DNA from: Spongilla lacustris | Lineage: Eukaryota > Porifera > Demospongiae > Spongillida > Spongillidae | DNA length: 64,000 bases | Assembly: GCA_949361645.1 (NCBI GenBank) | Contig: OX442429.1 | Location: 867,728 to 931,727, forward strand | Direction of reading: 5' to 3' | Shown: piece after piece, positions 11,263 to 20,900 of the stretch | How the letters are laid out: every line of letters starts with the position of its first letter | How positions within the stretch are numbered: the stretch's first letter is position 1 | Position numbers and translations under genes: made by a program | The notes under the pieces: generated by a model | The model's database searches: none | Seen by the model: only the letters and a program-made list of their open reading frames with translations | Told to the model about the DNA's origin: nothing

Positions 11263-12072
11263 TGGAGGCGGGGCTACGAGTGGGTGAATACATCACCGCA
11301 CATCATAGTGGTGGGAGATCATGGGCTTCACAGGAATGTGCTATACCGTTTGACTCTCTACCAGGTGTTTACCGCCATGATGTTTGGTGCCGCGCTCATT
11401 GCTAATGCGGCGACAAACTCAATTGTATTAGCTGGAATTAGTTACTACATGGCATGGGTGAAGGTAATGGCTACTATGTGGCTAACAGTACATCTATTCG
11501 CTTTCGTGGTATGTCATAAAAACTTCAAGAAACTTGAACCTCTCTACGTTGCGAGCAGTCTCATTATACCCGTGCCATTCGGAGTAGTGCCCTCTGTCCT
11601 GCTCAGTCCTAACAACGTCACAGATGCAAAGTTTCATCACGTGATGGAAGTTATTTATAGTCCAGGAGTTGCCCTTGTTCTTCTTAGTTCATAAATGTCT
11701 GCCTTTGTTGGCGTCACGTTGTGTTGCAGAGTGTGGCGGAAACACGAACACACACTCCTCTACGATGGACAGCTCCACAGAAAGGCGCTATACGAAGCCC
11801 TGCCCCTCATCTCGTACCCAGTCGTGTTCTTTATTTTGGTGGTGGCTGGATTCTTGATCACCTGGTCTAGTGATGTTTTACTACAAGTGATATTGAATCC
11901 TAGCTTGATCCTGTCAGCTGGTTGTCAGCTGATCATTCATATTTGCATTGTAAGGAAGTATACTCGGGGGTCACCACCCAGACGTGCAAATGCAGCCCAT
12001 TGGGAACAGCGGACACAACATGTTACCACCCAGAAGAGCGTCACGTATTTTTCTATTCAAACTGAAGACTAG
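11263..12072 (+). pseudogene. Multi-pass membrane protein reading frame with an in-frame stop
   Basis: One frame is open from just after the stop at 11260-11262 to 12072, apart from a single TAA at 11692-11694. It encodes at least five or six hydrophobic segments separated by short charged loops: LTLYQVFTAMMFGAALIANA, VKVMATMWLTVHLFAFVVCH, YVASSLIIPVPFGVVPSVLL, a segment spanning the stop, LISYPVVFFILVVAGFLITW and LILSAGCQLIIHICIV. There is no ATG before the second hydrophobic stretch, so a 5' exon is missing or lost. Seven-transmembrane proteins have this layout, but I do not recognise the family. The TAA could be a true inactivation, a polymorphism, or removed by an intron I cannot define. 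Confidence 0.45.
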
Positions 12073-12142
12073 TTGTCCAATGCCAGAATCATATTAATTT
12101 TGTATGCCAGCATTTATTAAAGCCATTGTACATGTACATGTA

Positions 12143-12452
12143 CAAGATATAAAAATTTAATTAAAATAAAATTGGTGATGTAGGATTTGTATAGATAGCA
12201 ATTGAGTAAAAAGGAAGGAAACAAGGAATTACGGATATTATGCATTCATTAAATTATAAATATTACATACCTACATTTAGCAGACTTTCAGGCCAGGCAG
12301 GTAGATTTGCTAAATAATGTAGGTCTGTAATATTTATAATTTAATGAATGCATAATATCCGTAATTCCTTGTTTCCTTCCTTTTTACTCAATTGCTATCT
12401 ATACAAATCCTACATCACCAATTTTATTTTAATTAAATTTTTATATCTTGTC
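12143..12452. repeat. Large near-perfect palindrome
   Basis: Two arms of roughly 135-140 bases are inverted copies. The left arm begins acaagatataaaaatttaat and the right arm ends with its complement, around a core of about 35 bases near 12285-12320. The core carries acctacatttagca, also found in the foldback at about 1696-1762, which points to a foldback transposon family. Confidence 0.85.
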
Positions 12453-12866
12453 AATTATACATGTATACATGTGTACATGTGTACATGTAGGTATAGTGTG
12501 TGGTATTTGCTATTGTGGTGTGACTGCAACTATCAAAGATTAAAGCGGGAGTTGATTGTCATAGCAATCTTGATAAGCTGGATAATTATACTGTTTGTCA
12601 ATTTAACACAGCGGTGTTGCATTCATATTACAAGTAGATTCAATGCAATATTATGTGCTAGTCTTAATGATTCCATACGAATTGAGGCTCTACCAAGGCA
12701 GGGCATTTTTACAAAGCATCCAGACCATCAGATCAGACAGAGGGTTGTATCCAATTTATTATTAACCACCTTATGACTTATTAATTTTTACCCAATTTTT
12801 CAAATAAGGCTGTATTGGTTCTAATTATAGCATTAAAAAAAAAAGAAGTTATAATCGTACACAATT
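12453..12866. other. AT-rich spacer, no supported gene
   Basis: A run of 142 codons is open but overlaps the palindrome, is of low complexity and matches nothing I recognise. I do not call it a gene. Confidence 0.35.
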
Positions 12867-13417
12867 ATGCAGCCCAGGGGAGCATCCTTATGCAGCACAG
12901 GGGAGCATCCTTATGCAGCACAGGGGAGCATCCTTATGCAGCACAGGGGAGCATCCTTATGCAGCACAGGGGAGCATCCTTATGCAGCACAGGGGAGCAT
13001 CCTTATGCAGCACAGGGGAGCATCCTTATGCAGCACAGGGGAGCATCCTTATGCAGCACAGGGGAGCATCCTTATGCAGCACAGGGGAGCATCCTTATGC
13101 AGCACAGGGGAGCATCCTTATGCAGCACACAGGGGAGCATCCTTATGCAGCACAGGGGAGCATCCTTATGCAGCACAGGGGAGCATCCTTATGCAGCACA
13201 GGGGAGCATCCTTATGCAGCACAGGGGAGCATCCTTATGCAGCACAGGGGAGCATCCTTATGCAGCACAGGGGAGCATGCATCCTTATGCAGCACAGGGG
13301 AGCATCCTCATGCAGCACAGGGGAGCATCCTTATGCAGCACAGGGGAGCATCCTTATGCAGCACAGGGGAGCATCCTTATGCAGCGCAGGGGAGCATGCA
13401 TCCTTATGCAGCACAGG
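12867..13417. repeat. 23-bp minisatellite, about 24 copies, open in all three plus frames
   Basis: The unit is gcagcacaggggagcatcct plus tat. Because 23 is not a multiple of three and no frame contains a stop, every plus frame yields the same 23-residue repeat read from a different start. This produces three long overlapping false reading frames. A few units have small insertions (gcatgcatcc, gcacacagg). Confidence 0.95.
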
Positions 13418-14050
13418 GGTAAATATGTCATGAGTTCAAAGTCAAATAAAATCATTTAGAATAACAATTCTACCATTTGTAGCAATAGGTTGGCTGCACA
13501 AACAAGATCAGGTCCACTCCAATGCTAGAGCCTTTCCAGTCCTGATGTCTGCTCACATGATCTCAGCTATTGTGCATATTTATATTAATTTTGTAACATC
13601 GTTTGTGCAATAGTTGAAAATTAACTGCTGTTTTTATTAACTTCAAAACAAACACTACGCTTCCAATGGCTTTAAATAGAATGGTGTTCTACCTCATTTA
13701 ATAATGGATGATTTTTTATTAACCAGAACTTTCAAACAAATTATTATGATCTTAACCCTTTATAGAACTCGATGTATCCAAGGCCACACTACTGCATCTT
13801 GAGCCCAGCTAACTATTAATTATCTTGATTTTAAATAAGTAGATTTGTGAGAGTTTTGCTTAAATTAATAATAATAATAATAATAAATATATTGCATTCT
13901 GTCATGGGCACCTATGGCATAAAGCTGTTCCTTACAGGACACTCAAAGGGTACATATACAAAATTACATTCAGATGGTTACAGTAGGTACACACTTATAA
14001 AAACACAACAGAATGGAACACACACACGTGTTCCAAGTTGTTGCACGCAA
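13418..14050. other. Spacer, 3' flank of the GH123-like gene
   Basis: AT-rich with an (AAT)n run at about 13867-13888. No gene is seen. Confidence 0.4.
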
Positions 14051-15763
14051 CTATTGTGGTATGTTCAGTGTTGAGGCTTTCAGTACCAGCTCAGCTGCCT
14101 GTACCCTCTGCTGCTCAAGGAGTAGAGGGTCCAAGGTGTAGTCTGTGGCGCTCCTCACCAGCGGCTGCACAAGTGACTGTGCCTCACTTGAGGCGACCAT
14201 CTTGAGCAGCTCTGCGTCCTCGAAGCCATCCCTGATGTTGTGGAGACGCACAGACTGCACCGGTCCCTCGCTCCCCGGGTAGAGGAGGTTACCATCCCCA
14301 TTGACAAATATGTCTGTCCTTGGGTACCACACATAGTTGGCAGGGTCAAAGTCCGTACGCGCGGTGCCCTCCAGACGGGATATGGGGGTGCTGGCAGTGG
14401 GGTATCTCTGCCACATTACATCCGACCAGAATAGCCACCCGCTCACCTGGTGGGCACTGGCTAGCCAGAAGAGGAGCCTGGCCTCCATCAGTGGGCGCTC
14501 GATGAAGGTGTTCAGGTAGCCTAGGCCGGAAGGCTCTATGCAGTGGTACCACCACTGCTGTTTCCCGGCGTCTATCCAGGGTTGGGCCTGGGCGGGGTCG
14601 AATTCCTCATACTGCAGCACCCAGACGTCTAGTGGAAGATCGGTGGGCGGCTCCCAGTTAAGGACGGCGACCGTTCGCAGCTGCGGCCACACCTCCTTAA
14701 TGGCGCCAAAAACGTTTCGTATGCTCTGAAGGCAGTCTGGACCCACTTCGTCGAACCCGTACACAAATACGTTTTCCAGAATGTTTCTGGCTTCATATTC
14801 ATGCACGACAGGTGCAAGAATGGTGAGTACTTCGACCACAAGAGCGTCCGTGAAATTTAGGCAGCTGTCTTTTGGCGTTCCGACAGCTCCGCTGTACGGA
14901 GCGGGACGGCGGGAACCCATTCCTAAGGCTCTATTGACGTTGAAAAGTGTCAACCATTGGTTGCCGCCAGCTGCAAGGTACAGCGAATCGCTGATGTTCG
15001 CGGGCACCGTAGTATAGAGGTTATTGCCACCCATCCTTTGGTCCGTTAGAATGTCAAAGAACGCCTTTTTCAAGCTGTCCGTAACTGTAGGGTACACGGC
15101 GTTCAAGTTGTCCGAATCGAACGAAAAGATGGCGGGAAACTTGGCATCTTGGACACGAGGGAGGTCTATCTTCCAGACAGTTGCTTCGATTGCTATTACC
15201 TGAGTAAGGTAGCTTCCGTTGTTGAAGTCCACCGTCAGGGTCACTGACCCAACATACTGTCCATCTGGTACGCCGTAGGGAACTTTCAAATCGAGCCAGA
15301 GCGGTTGGGTCACGCCTGTTTCCAGGAGTATGGCACCATTATCTGCTGCGAGAACGGGATCGGGCCTCCACCCGCCTCCCGACCCTGGATACCGAGTGGT
15401 TGGGTTGCAGTATACATAACCCACCTGCCACCACGCCAGTACGCCAGTTAGAACAGCCGTCCCGCCGACCAGTTGAAGGTCAGACATATCAGCCGATAGG
15501 GTAGCGGTGAGGTTCAAAGAAGCGGGCCATCCGCTCAAGTCCAGGAGAACTTGCTTATTCTCCTCCTCCCCCCTCATCGCGTACCACACCACCTTGCTGC
15601 TTGCTATGGATTGGTACGTTGCGCAGGTTTCGTTCTGCAGCACGTGGACTGTACTTGGGACGACGCACCATGGCGGGAACGCGTCGGCTGCGGCAGAAGT
15701 CGCCGAAAATAAGGCAAAACTTGCTGCGAACAAATAAAACATCGCTCTGGAATTTGTTGACAT
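14051..15763 (-). CDS. Secreted GH123-like (DUF4091) glycosidase, intronless
   Basis: A single exon of 570 codons. An N-terminal hydrophobic stretch (MFYLFAASFALFSATSAAA, from Met8) is a good signal peptide; Met1 or Met8 could be the start. The body has the features of the DUF4091/GH123 family: an N-terminal beta-rich part, then VFVYGFDEV with the acidic pair Asp338-Glu339 at the expected catalytic position, WWYHC, a SGWLFWSDVMWQR block, and a C-terminal GDGNLLYPG ... LHNIRDGFEDAELLKM block. GH123 enzymes hydrolyse beta-N-acetylgalactosaminides; the substrate here is inferred from fold only. Several N-x-S/T sites fit secretion. No introns, unlike nearly all neighbours, raises transfer from bacteria or a retrogene as possibilities. 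It is divergently arranged with the ST13-like gene, 419 bp apart. Confidence 0.8.
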   Translation of the reverse strand: MSTNSRAMFYLFAASFALFSATSAAADAFPPWCVVPSTVHVLQNETCATYQSIASSKVVWYAMRGEEENKQVLLDLSGWPASLNLTATLSADMSDLQLVGGTAVLTGVLAWWQVGYVYCNPTTRYPGSGGGWRPDPVLAADNGAILLETGVTQPLWLDLKVPYGVPDGQYVGSVTLTVDFNNGSYLTQVIAIEATVWKIDLPRVQDAKFPAIFSFDSDNLNAVYPTVTDSLKKAFFDILTDQRMGGNNLYTTVPANISDSLYLAAGGNQWLTLFNVNRALGMGSRRPAPYSGAVGTPKDSCLNFTDALVVEVLTILAPVVHEYEARNILENVFVYGFDEVGPDCLQSIRNVFGAIKEVWPQLRTVAVLNWEPPTDLPLDVWVLQYEEFDPAQAQPWIDAGKQQWWYHCIEPSGLGYLNTFIERPLMEARLLFWLASAHQVSGWLFWSDVMWQRYPTASTPISRLEGTARTDFDPANYVWYPRTDIFVNGDGNLLYPGSEGPVQSVRLHNIRDGFEDAELLKMVASSEAQSLVQPLVRSATDYTLDPLLLEQQRVQAAELVLKASTLNIPQ

Positions 15764-16182
15764 TATTATATCACATGCTCATCTCGATATGCGCATGCGC
15801 GAGTCCATTTTCCTTATCAGGCGACCATAAAATTGACGCCCGTGTATCAGACTACAATGAGATTTGATCAAAGCTGAGAAATAATGAGATCCGGACCTTG
15901 GAAGATCCACGTGCAAAAATCCATTGCATTTAGATCATTTAAAATAGTTACGTAACACATCTAAGCACTGCAACCATTTACTAACGTTGTATCGGGGTCG
16001 TTGTATGATAACATCATGTGTGCATATTGGAAAAAGTTTTAAAAAATACATGTGTGCATATAAAAAAATGCGTGTGTGTGATAAAACACTTACATGTAGG
16101 CAGCCCATTGTAGTAGTGGCTGGTGCGCATGCGCATCATTTATCGTTAATTCACGTGCATTGAAAAATTCTAGAAGACTGAT
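15764..16182. promoter_or_regulatory. Shared intergenic region between divergent genes
   Basis: The GH123-like gene (minus) and the short ST13-like gene (plus) are transcribed away from each other from this 419-bp region, so it may act as a bidirectional promoter. gcgcatgcgc-type palindromes lie at about 15791-15799 and 16124-16133. No TATA box stands out. Confidence 0.4.
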
Positions 16183-17732
16183 ATGGCGACGAAGGGATTG
16201 GATCCCAATAAAATTACCCAACTGAAGGAGTTTGTCCAGCTGTGCAAGACTACTCCACAAATACTGCACCTCCCACAGCTATCTTTTTTCAAGCAGTGGC
16301 TCGAAAGGTAGGCAAGAGAAAGTTGATATTAGCTTTGTGGAAACAGTTCTTTTGCTCTCCTTCTCTCGCCTTAACATCAGTCTGGGAGCCACAATACCTC
16401 TGCCAAAACCTGAGCCCAAACCGGAGCCTAAACCGGAGCCCAAACCGGAGCCTAAACCGGAGCCCAAACCTGAACACAAGGTACCCAAGCCGTCTCCTCC
16501 TGAACCAGCGGTAAAGCGATAGATTACCAGGGCTACGGGAAGGGGTTGGCGAGAGGGCGGGAAGAATGTACTGTGCACTGGCGCATTTATCATATCGACC
16601 GATGTCCGTACCACACAGCCTACTGCCAAGGAAGCTGATGTCGAGAGCGAGGAGAGCGACATGGAGACGGGTGAGTACATGTGGTGGGCGGAGCCTCGAA
16701 AATTTGCAAGTTAATTAAAATGAGTACAGTGTATGAACGATGGATGTGCAGGAAATCTCAACAAAATAACATTTTCTTCAGAGCCTGTTATAGATGGGAC
16801 AGTTCCTCCTGACAACGACCCACCACAGCCCATGGGAGACTCAAGTGTGGAGGTATGGCAGTGGTTGGCTTGTTGCTTTAGTAGCAGCTCATTGTACTTG
16901 ACGGCAGCCAACAGATGAGATGCTGGAAAAGTCTCAACAGGCCAAAGAGAAGGGCAATGCAGCCTTTGCAGATGGTGAGCAGGAGTGGTGAGGGCTGGGT
17001 AGGGGAGTGTTGGGGGATGGTGAGGGCTGGGTTGGGGAGTGGTGAGGGCTGGGTAGGGGAGTGTTGGGGGAATGGTGAGGGCTGGGTGGGGGAGTGGTGA
17101 TGGCTGGTGGGGGAGTGTTGGGGGAATGGTGATAGTGTTGGGGAATGGTGACGAGACTGTCTAGGGAGCAAAGTACAATACATTTTCATGGTGATCATAT
17201 TTCTTGCTTCCCCAGGAAAGTTTGAGGAAGCTGTCAGTCACTTTACTGAGGCCATTGTAAACTACCCAACATTTGCTATGCTTTTTGCTAAGAGGGCAAG
17301 GTGGGTGTGGCTCTGGCTTACTGTCTTCCACTGTTGCTTAGCAACCCTCCTCTTGTAGCATCTATGTGAAGTTAAAGAAGCCTAATGCAGCCATCAGAGA
17401 TGCCAATGAGGCCATCAAACTGAACCCTGACTCCGCCCAAGGGTACAAGTGGAGAGGCATGGCCCAGCGTCTCCTTGGTAACCTGGAGGCAGCAGAGGCT
17501 GACTTGGAGAGGTCATGTCAGCTGGACTACAGCGATGATACCAACGACGCCCTTAAAGAGATACTGCCCAAGGTACGTGCGCAGCCCGCCCACGGGTGAA
17601 GTTACTTAATGTAGCTGGGATTAGAAACGGAATGACATGCCTTGGTGTATTCTGTAGGTAAAACACATTCGTGAACGCAGGCAAGCCAGCGAGAAAAAGC
17701 AACGAAAGTCGCAAGAGAAGTCCAAAAGGTGA
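16183..17732 (+). CDS. Short Hsc70-interacting protein paralogue (Hip_N plus TPR)
   Basis: Eight exons with matching phases: 16183-16307, 16381-16510, 16619-16670, 16782-16852, 16908-16974, 17216-17300, 17359-17572, 17658-17732 (819 nt, 272 residues). It has the ST13/Hip N-terminal dimerisation region ([15 protein letters not shown]), an acidic linker with a KPEP repeat (12-nt units), the conserved [11 protein letters not shown], and TPR repeats ([33 protein letters not shown]). The frame ends with a TGA right after the basic stretch EKSKR. The GGMP and STI1-type C-terminal region present in the neighbouring copy is therefore absent. The intron 5 acceptor (ggcag|CC) is weak. It could be a truncated paralogue or a specialised isoform gene. 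Confidence 0.75.
16990..17150. repeat. Imperfect G-rich tandem repeat in an intron of the short ST13-like gene
   Basis: Variants of gtgagggctgggtaggggag repeat about eight times between exons 5 and 6. Similar but unrelated arrays occupy the matching introns of the full-length ST13. Confidence 0.8.
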
Positions 17733-17959
17733 ACTGGCGCGTGTGCGCACGTGCATGCATCGGCCCGCTTGGCGAGTTAGTAGCTTGGTTCGCTAGAGAG
17801 GGAGGGTGTGACTGTTCAAAATGGAAAATGCGCTGAGATGCGTAATCCGCTATGTACATGTACCCTGTAGAATGCGGTGATGTGTTGTCACAATCAAATT
17901 GACCGCGTGCGCGTCTATTTAAAAGGTCAGCACACGTGTGCGATAATATCTTTCGCGCG

Positions 17960-20900
17960 ATGGCGTCCACGGGTTTTAGCGCTCAAAAATTCGAGCAGCT
18001 AGAGGAGTTCGTTCGCTTGTGCAAGAGTTCTCCAGATGTCTTAAACTCCTCGCAACTTAAATTTGTCAGAGATTGGATCGAAAGGTGTGTTTTATATGTA
18101 GCGGACGGACCTCAGCGGCTGGCTGCGAAGTACTAAATAGTTGAGGCTATATTTGCGAAAGCAGCCGCAATGTTGTTTTTTAATTGGTGCACGATACGGA
18201 CCATTTCGTGCAGACATATTATACGCGACATATTGCTGCTTTCTTTAGCATGGGCGGTACCGTCCCGCCACCTTCGAAGGAGCCACCATCTGTGCCAGAA
18301 ACGAAGCGAGAGGAGAAGCCAGTGATGGTGGAGGAAGAGGAGGACGAGGAGGAGCCTGGGACCGAGGTAGGTTTGGCAGCAATTTTAGGAGGCAAAAAAA
18401 AAAACAATCACGTTATCCGTTACCAGGATAAAAAGCAAGAAGCGAAGGAAGAGAGTAGTGAGGAGAGTGATGCAGGTGAGGGGGGAGGAAATGGAGTGAG
18501 TGGGAGGAGTGGGTGGTGGAATATAAGATTCTGAGGGCATTGGATCGAGGGTTACCATTGGGGGTTACCAGGGGATCAAGGGTTACCATTGGGGGTTACC
18601 AGGGGATCAAGGGTTACCATTGGGGGTTACCAGGGGATCAAGGGTTACCATTGGGGGTTACCAGGGGATCAATGGTTACCATTGGGGGTTACCAGGGGAT
18701 CAAGGGTTACCATTGGGGGTTACCAGGGGATCAAGGGTTACAATTGGATGCTGGTTAAAGTCTCTTGTCATGATTAGAGATGGAAGTTGAGGGAACAGTT
18801 CCACCAGACATGGAACCCCCACAGCCCATGGGGGATGCGGATATTGAGGTAAACTTGTGTGGACGGGAGTGTTAGTGACAATGTACTGTAGGCTGATGTT
18901 GAGTTAAGGATGATAGTACTATGACCACAGTTGTAACTGTTCCATTATCAGTGAGGATCTTACCACAAAGCCTGTAGGTTTGTTTCAGAATCAGTAAGCA
19001 TTTTTGTCTGTTTAGCTTGGTGGTGAAATACACTATCAGGGTTACTTTGGGGACCAGCCACAACTTGTGTTGATAGTTGGAGCATACTAGAACATAAGTT
19101 ATGAAATATGATTTTTGGTTTATTTGTTAATATTTAAAACAACAAATCAAATCAAATTTGAAAACACTAAAAGACCACTACAATTGTAATGAATAAATAA
19201 CTCAGTTACATGATTTTAATACCCATTACATATGGACTAATTGGAGGTGTGTATTAAAATCAACAACCTTAATAACACTTTCAAGCAAATTATGACCTTA
19301 GATGGAAATGTTAATAATTCACTACTGAAGTTGGCAACTAGAAATCAACGATGCTCCACTTCATATCTTGTACTGTACCTTGAAGGTCTTAGCATAAGGC
19401 TCCACACTGGTGTGTGTACCTGCTTTTCTACCCTCCATTACCAGGTAACAGATGAGATGGTAGAGAAAGCACAGGGAGCGAGGGACAGTGCTATGGCTGC
19501 TGTATCTGATGGTGAGGTGGTGTGGGAGTGAGGGTGAGATGGTACAGGGGTGAGGGCGAGATGGTGTGGGGATGAGGGTGAGGTGGTGTGGGAGTGAGGG
19601 TGAGATGGTGTGGGGGTGAGGGTGAGATGGTGTGGGGATGAGGGTGAGGTGGTGTGGGGATGAGGGTGAGATGGTACAGGGGTGAGGGCGAGATGGTGTG
19701 GGGATGAGGGTGAGGTGGTGTGTGTGGGGATAAGGGTGAGGTGGTGTGGGGGTGAGGGTGAGATAACTATTGACTCCATCTATCTCCTAGGTAACCTGGA
19801 GGAAGCTATCAAGCATTTCACAGAGGCCATTATGAACAATCCGAAGTCGGCTCTCCTATATGCTAAGCGAGCAAGGTGGGTGTACCCTTAGGGGGAGAGT
19901 GGTCATGGGATGGAAGTGGGGTGGGTGTACTCTTAGGGAGGGTGGTCATGGGATGGGGTGAGGTGGGTATACCCTTAGGGGGAGTGGTCATGGGATGGGG
20001 TGGGTGTACCCTTAGGGGGAGAGTGGTCATGGGATGGAAGTGGGGTGGGTGTACTCTTAGGGAGGGTGGTCATGTGATGGGGTGAGGTGGGTATACCCTT
20101 AGGGGGAGTGGTCATGGGATGGGGTGGGGTGGGTGTACTCTTAGGGAGGGTGGTCATGGGGTGGGGTGGGGGTGGGTGTACTCTTAGGGGAGGGGTGGGT
20201 GTACTCTTAGGGGAGGGTGGTCATGGGATGGGGGTGGGGTGGGTGTACTCTTAGGGGAGGGTGGTCATGTGATGGGGGTGGGGTGGCCACACACCATTGT
20301 ATGCTTGTCCTGCTATCCTTCAGTCTTTATTTGAAGTTGAAGAAGCCAAATGCAGCCATAAGAGATGCCAATGAGGCCATCAAACTGAACCCTGACTCCG
20401 CCCAAGGGTACAAGTGGAGAGGCATGGCCCAGCGTCTCCTTGGTAACCTTGATGATGCTGCAACGGACCTAGCAAAGTCATGTCAGCTGGACTACAGCGA
20501 CGATGCTAACGAAGCCCTTAAGGAGATACAGCCCAAGGTACCTGCGCAGTTACCGATCATTAGCAAAGCTGTGGGGGTGGGGCAGGGGTGGGGGTGGGTG
20601 GACTGTTGAGGACAGCAACATTAAGGGAAGGGCACACTAGGTGTGAATATCATATGATTGTCATGTGATCGCCCCATATTTAGGTCCATCAGATTCGTGA
20701 ACGCAAAATGGCCAAGGACCGAAAGAAGAGGGAAAGGGAGATTGAAGATAAACTGAGGAGAATGTGAGGGTGTGAAGGTGTGAGGGCTGTGAAGGTGTGA
20801 GGATGTGAAGGTGTGAGGATGTGAAGGTGTGAGGATGTGAAGGTGTGAGGGATGTGAAGGTGTGAAGGTGTGAGGGATGTGAAGGTGTGAGGGTGTGAGG

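Noticed and set aside
14155..15867. Plus-strand frames opposite the GH123-like gene
   Set aside because: No domain, short, and antisense to a 570-codon frame with signal peptide and family motifs.
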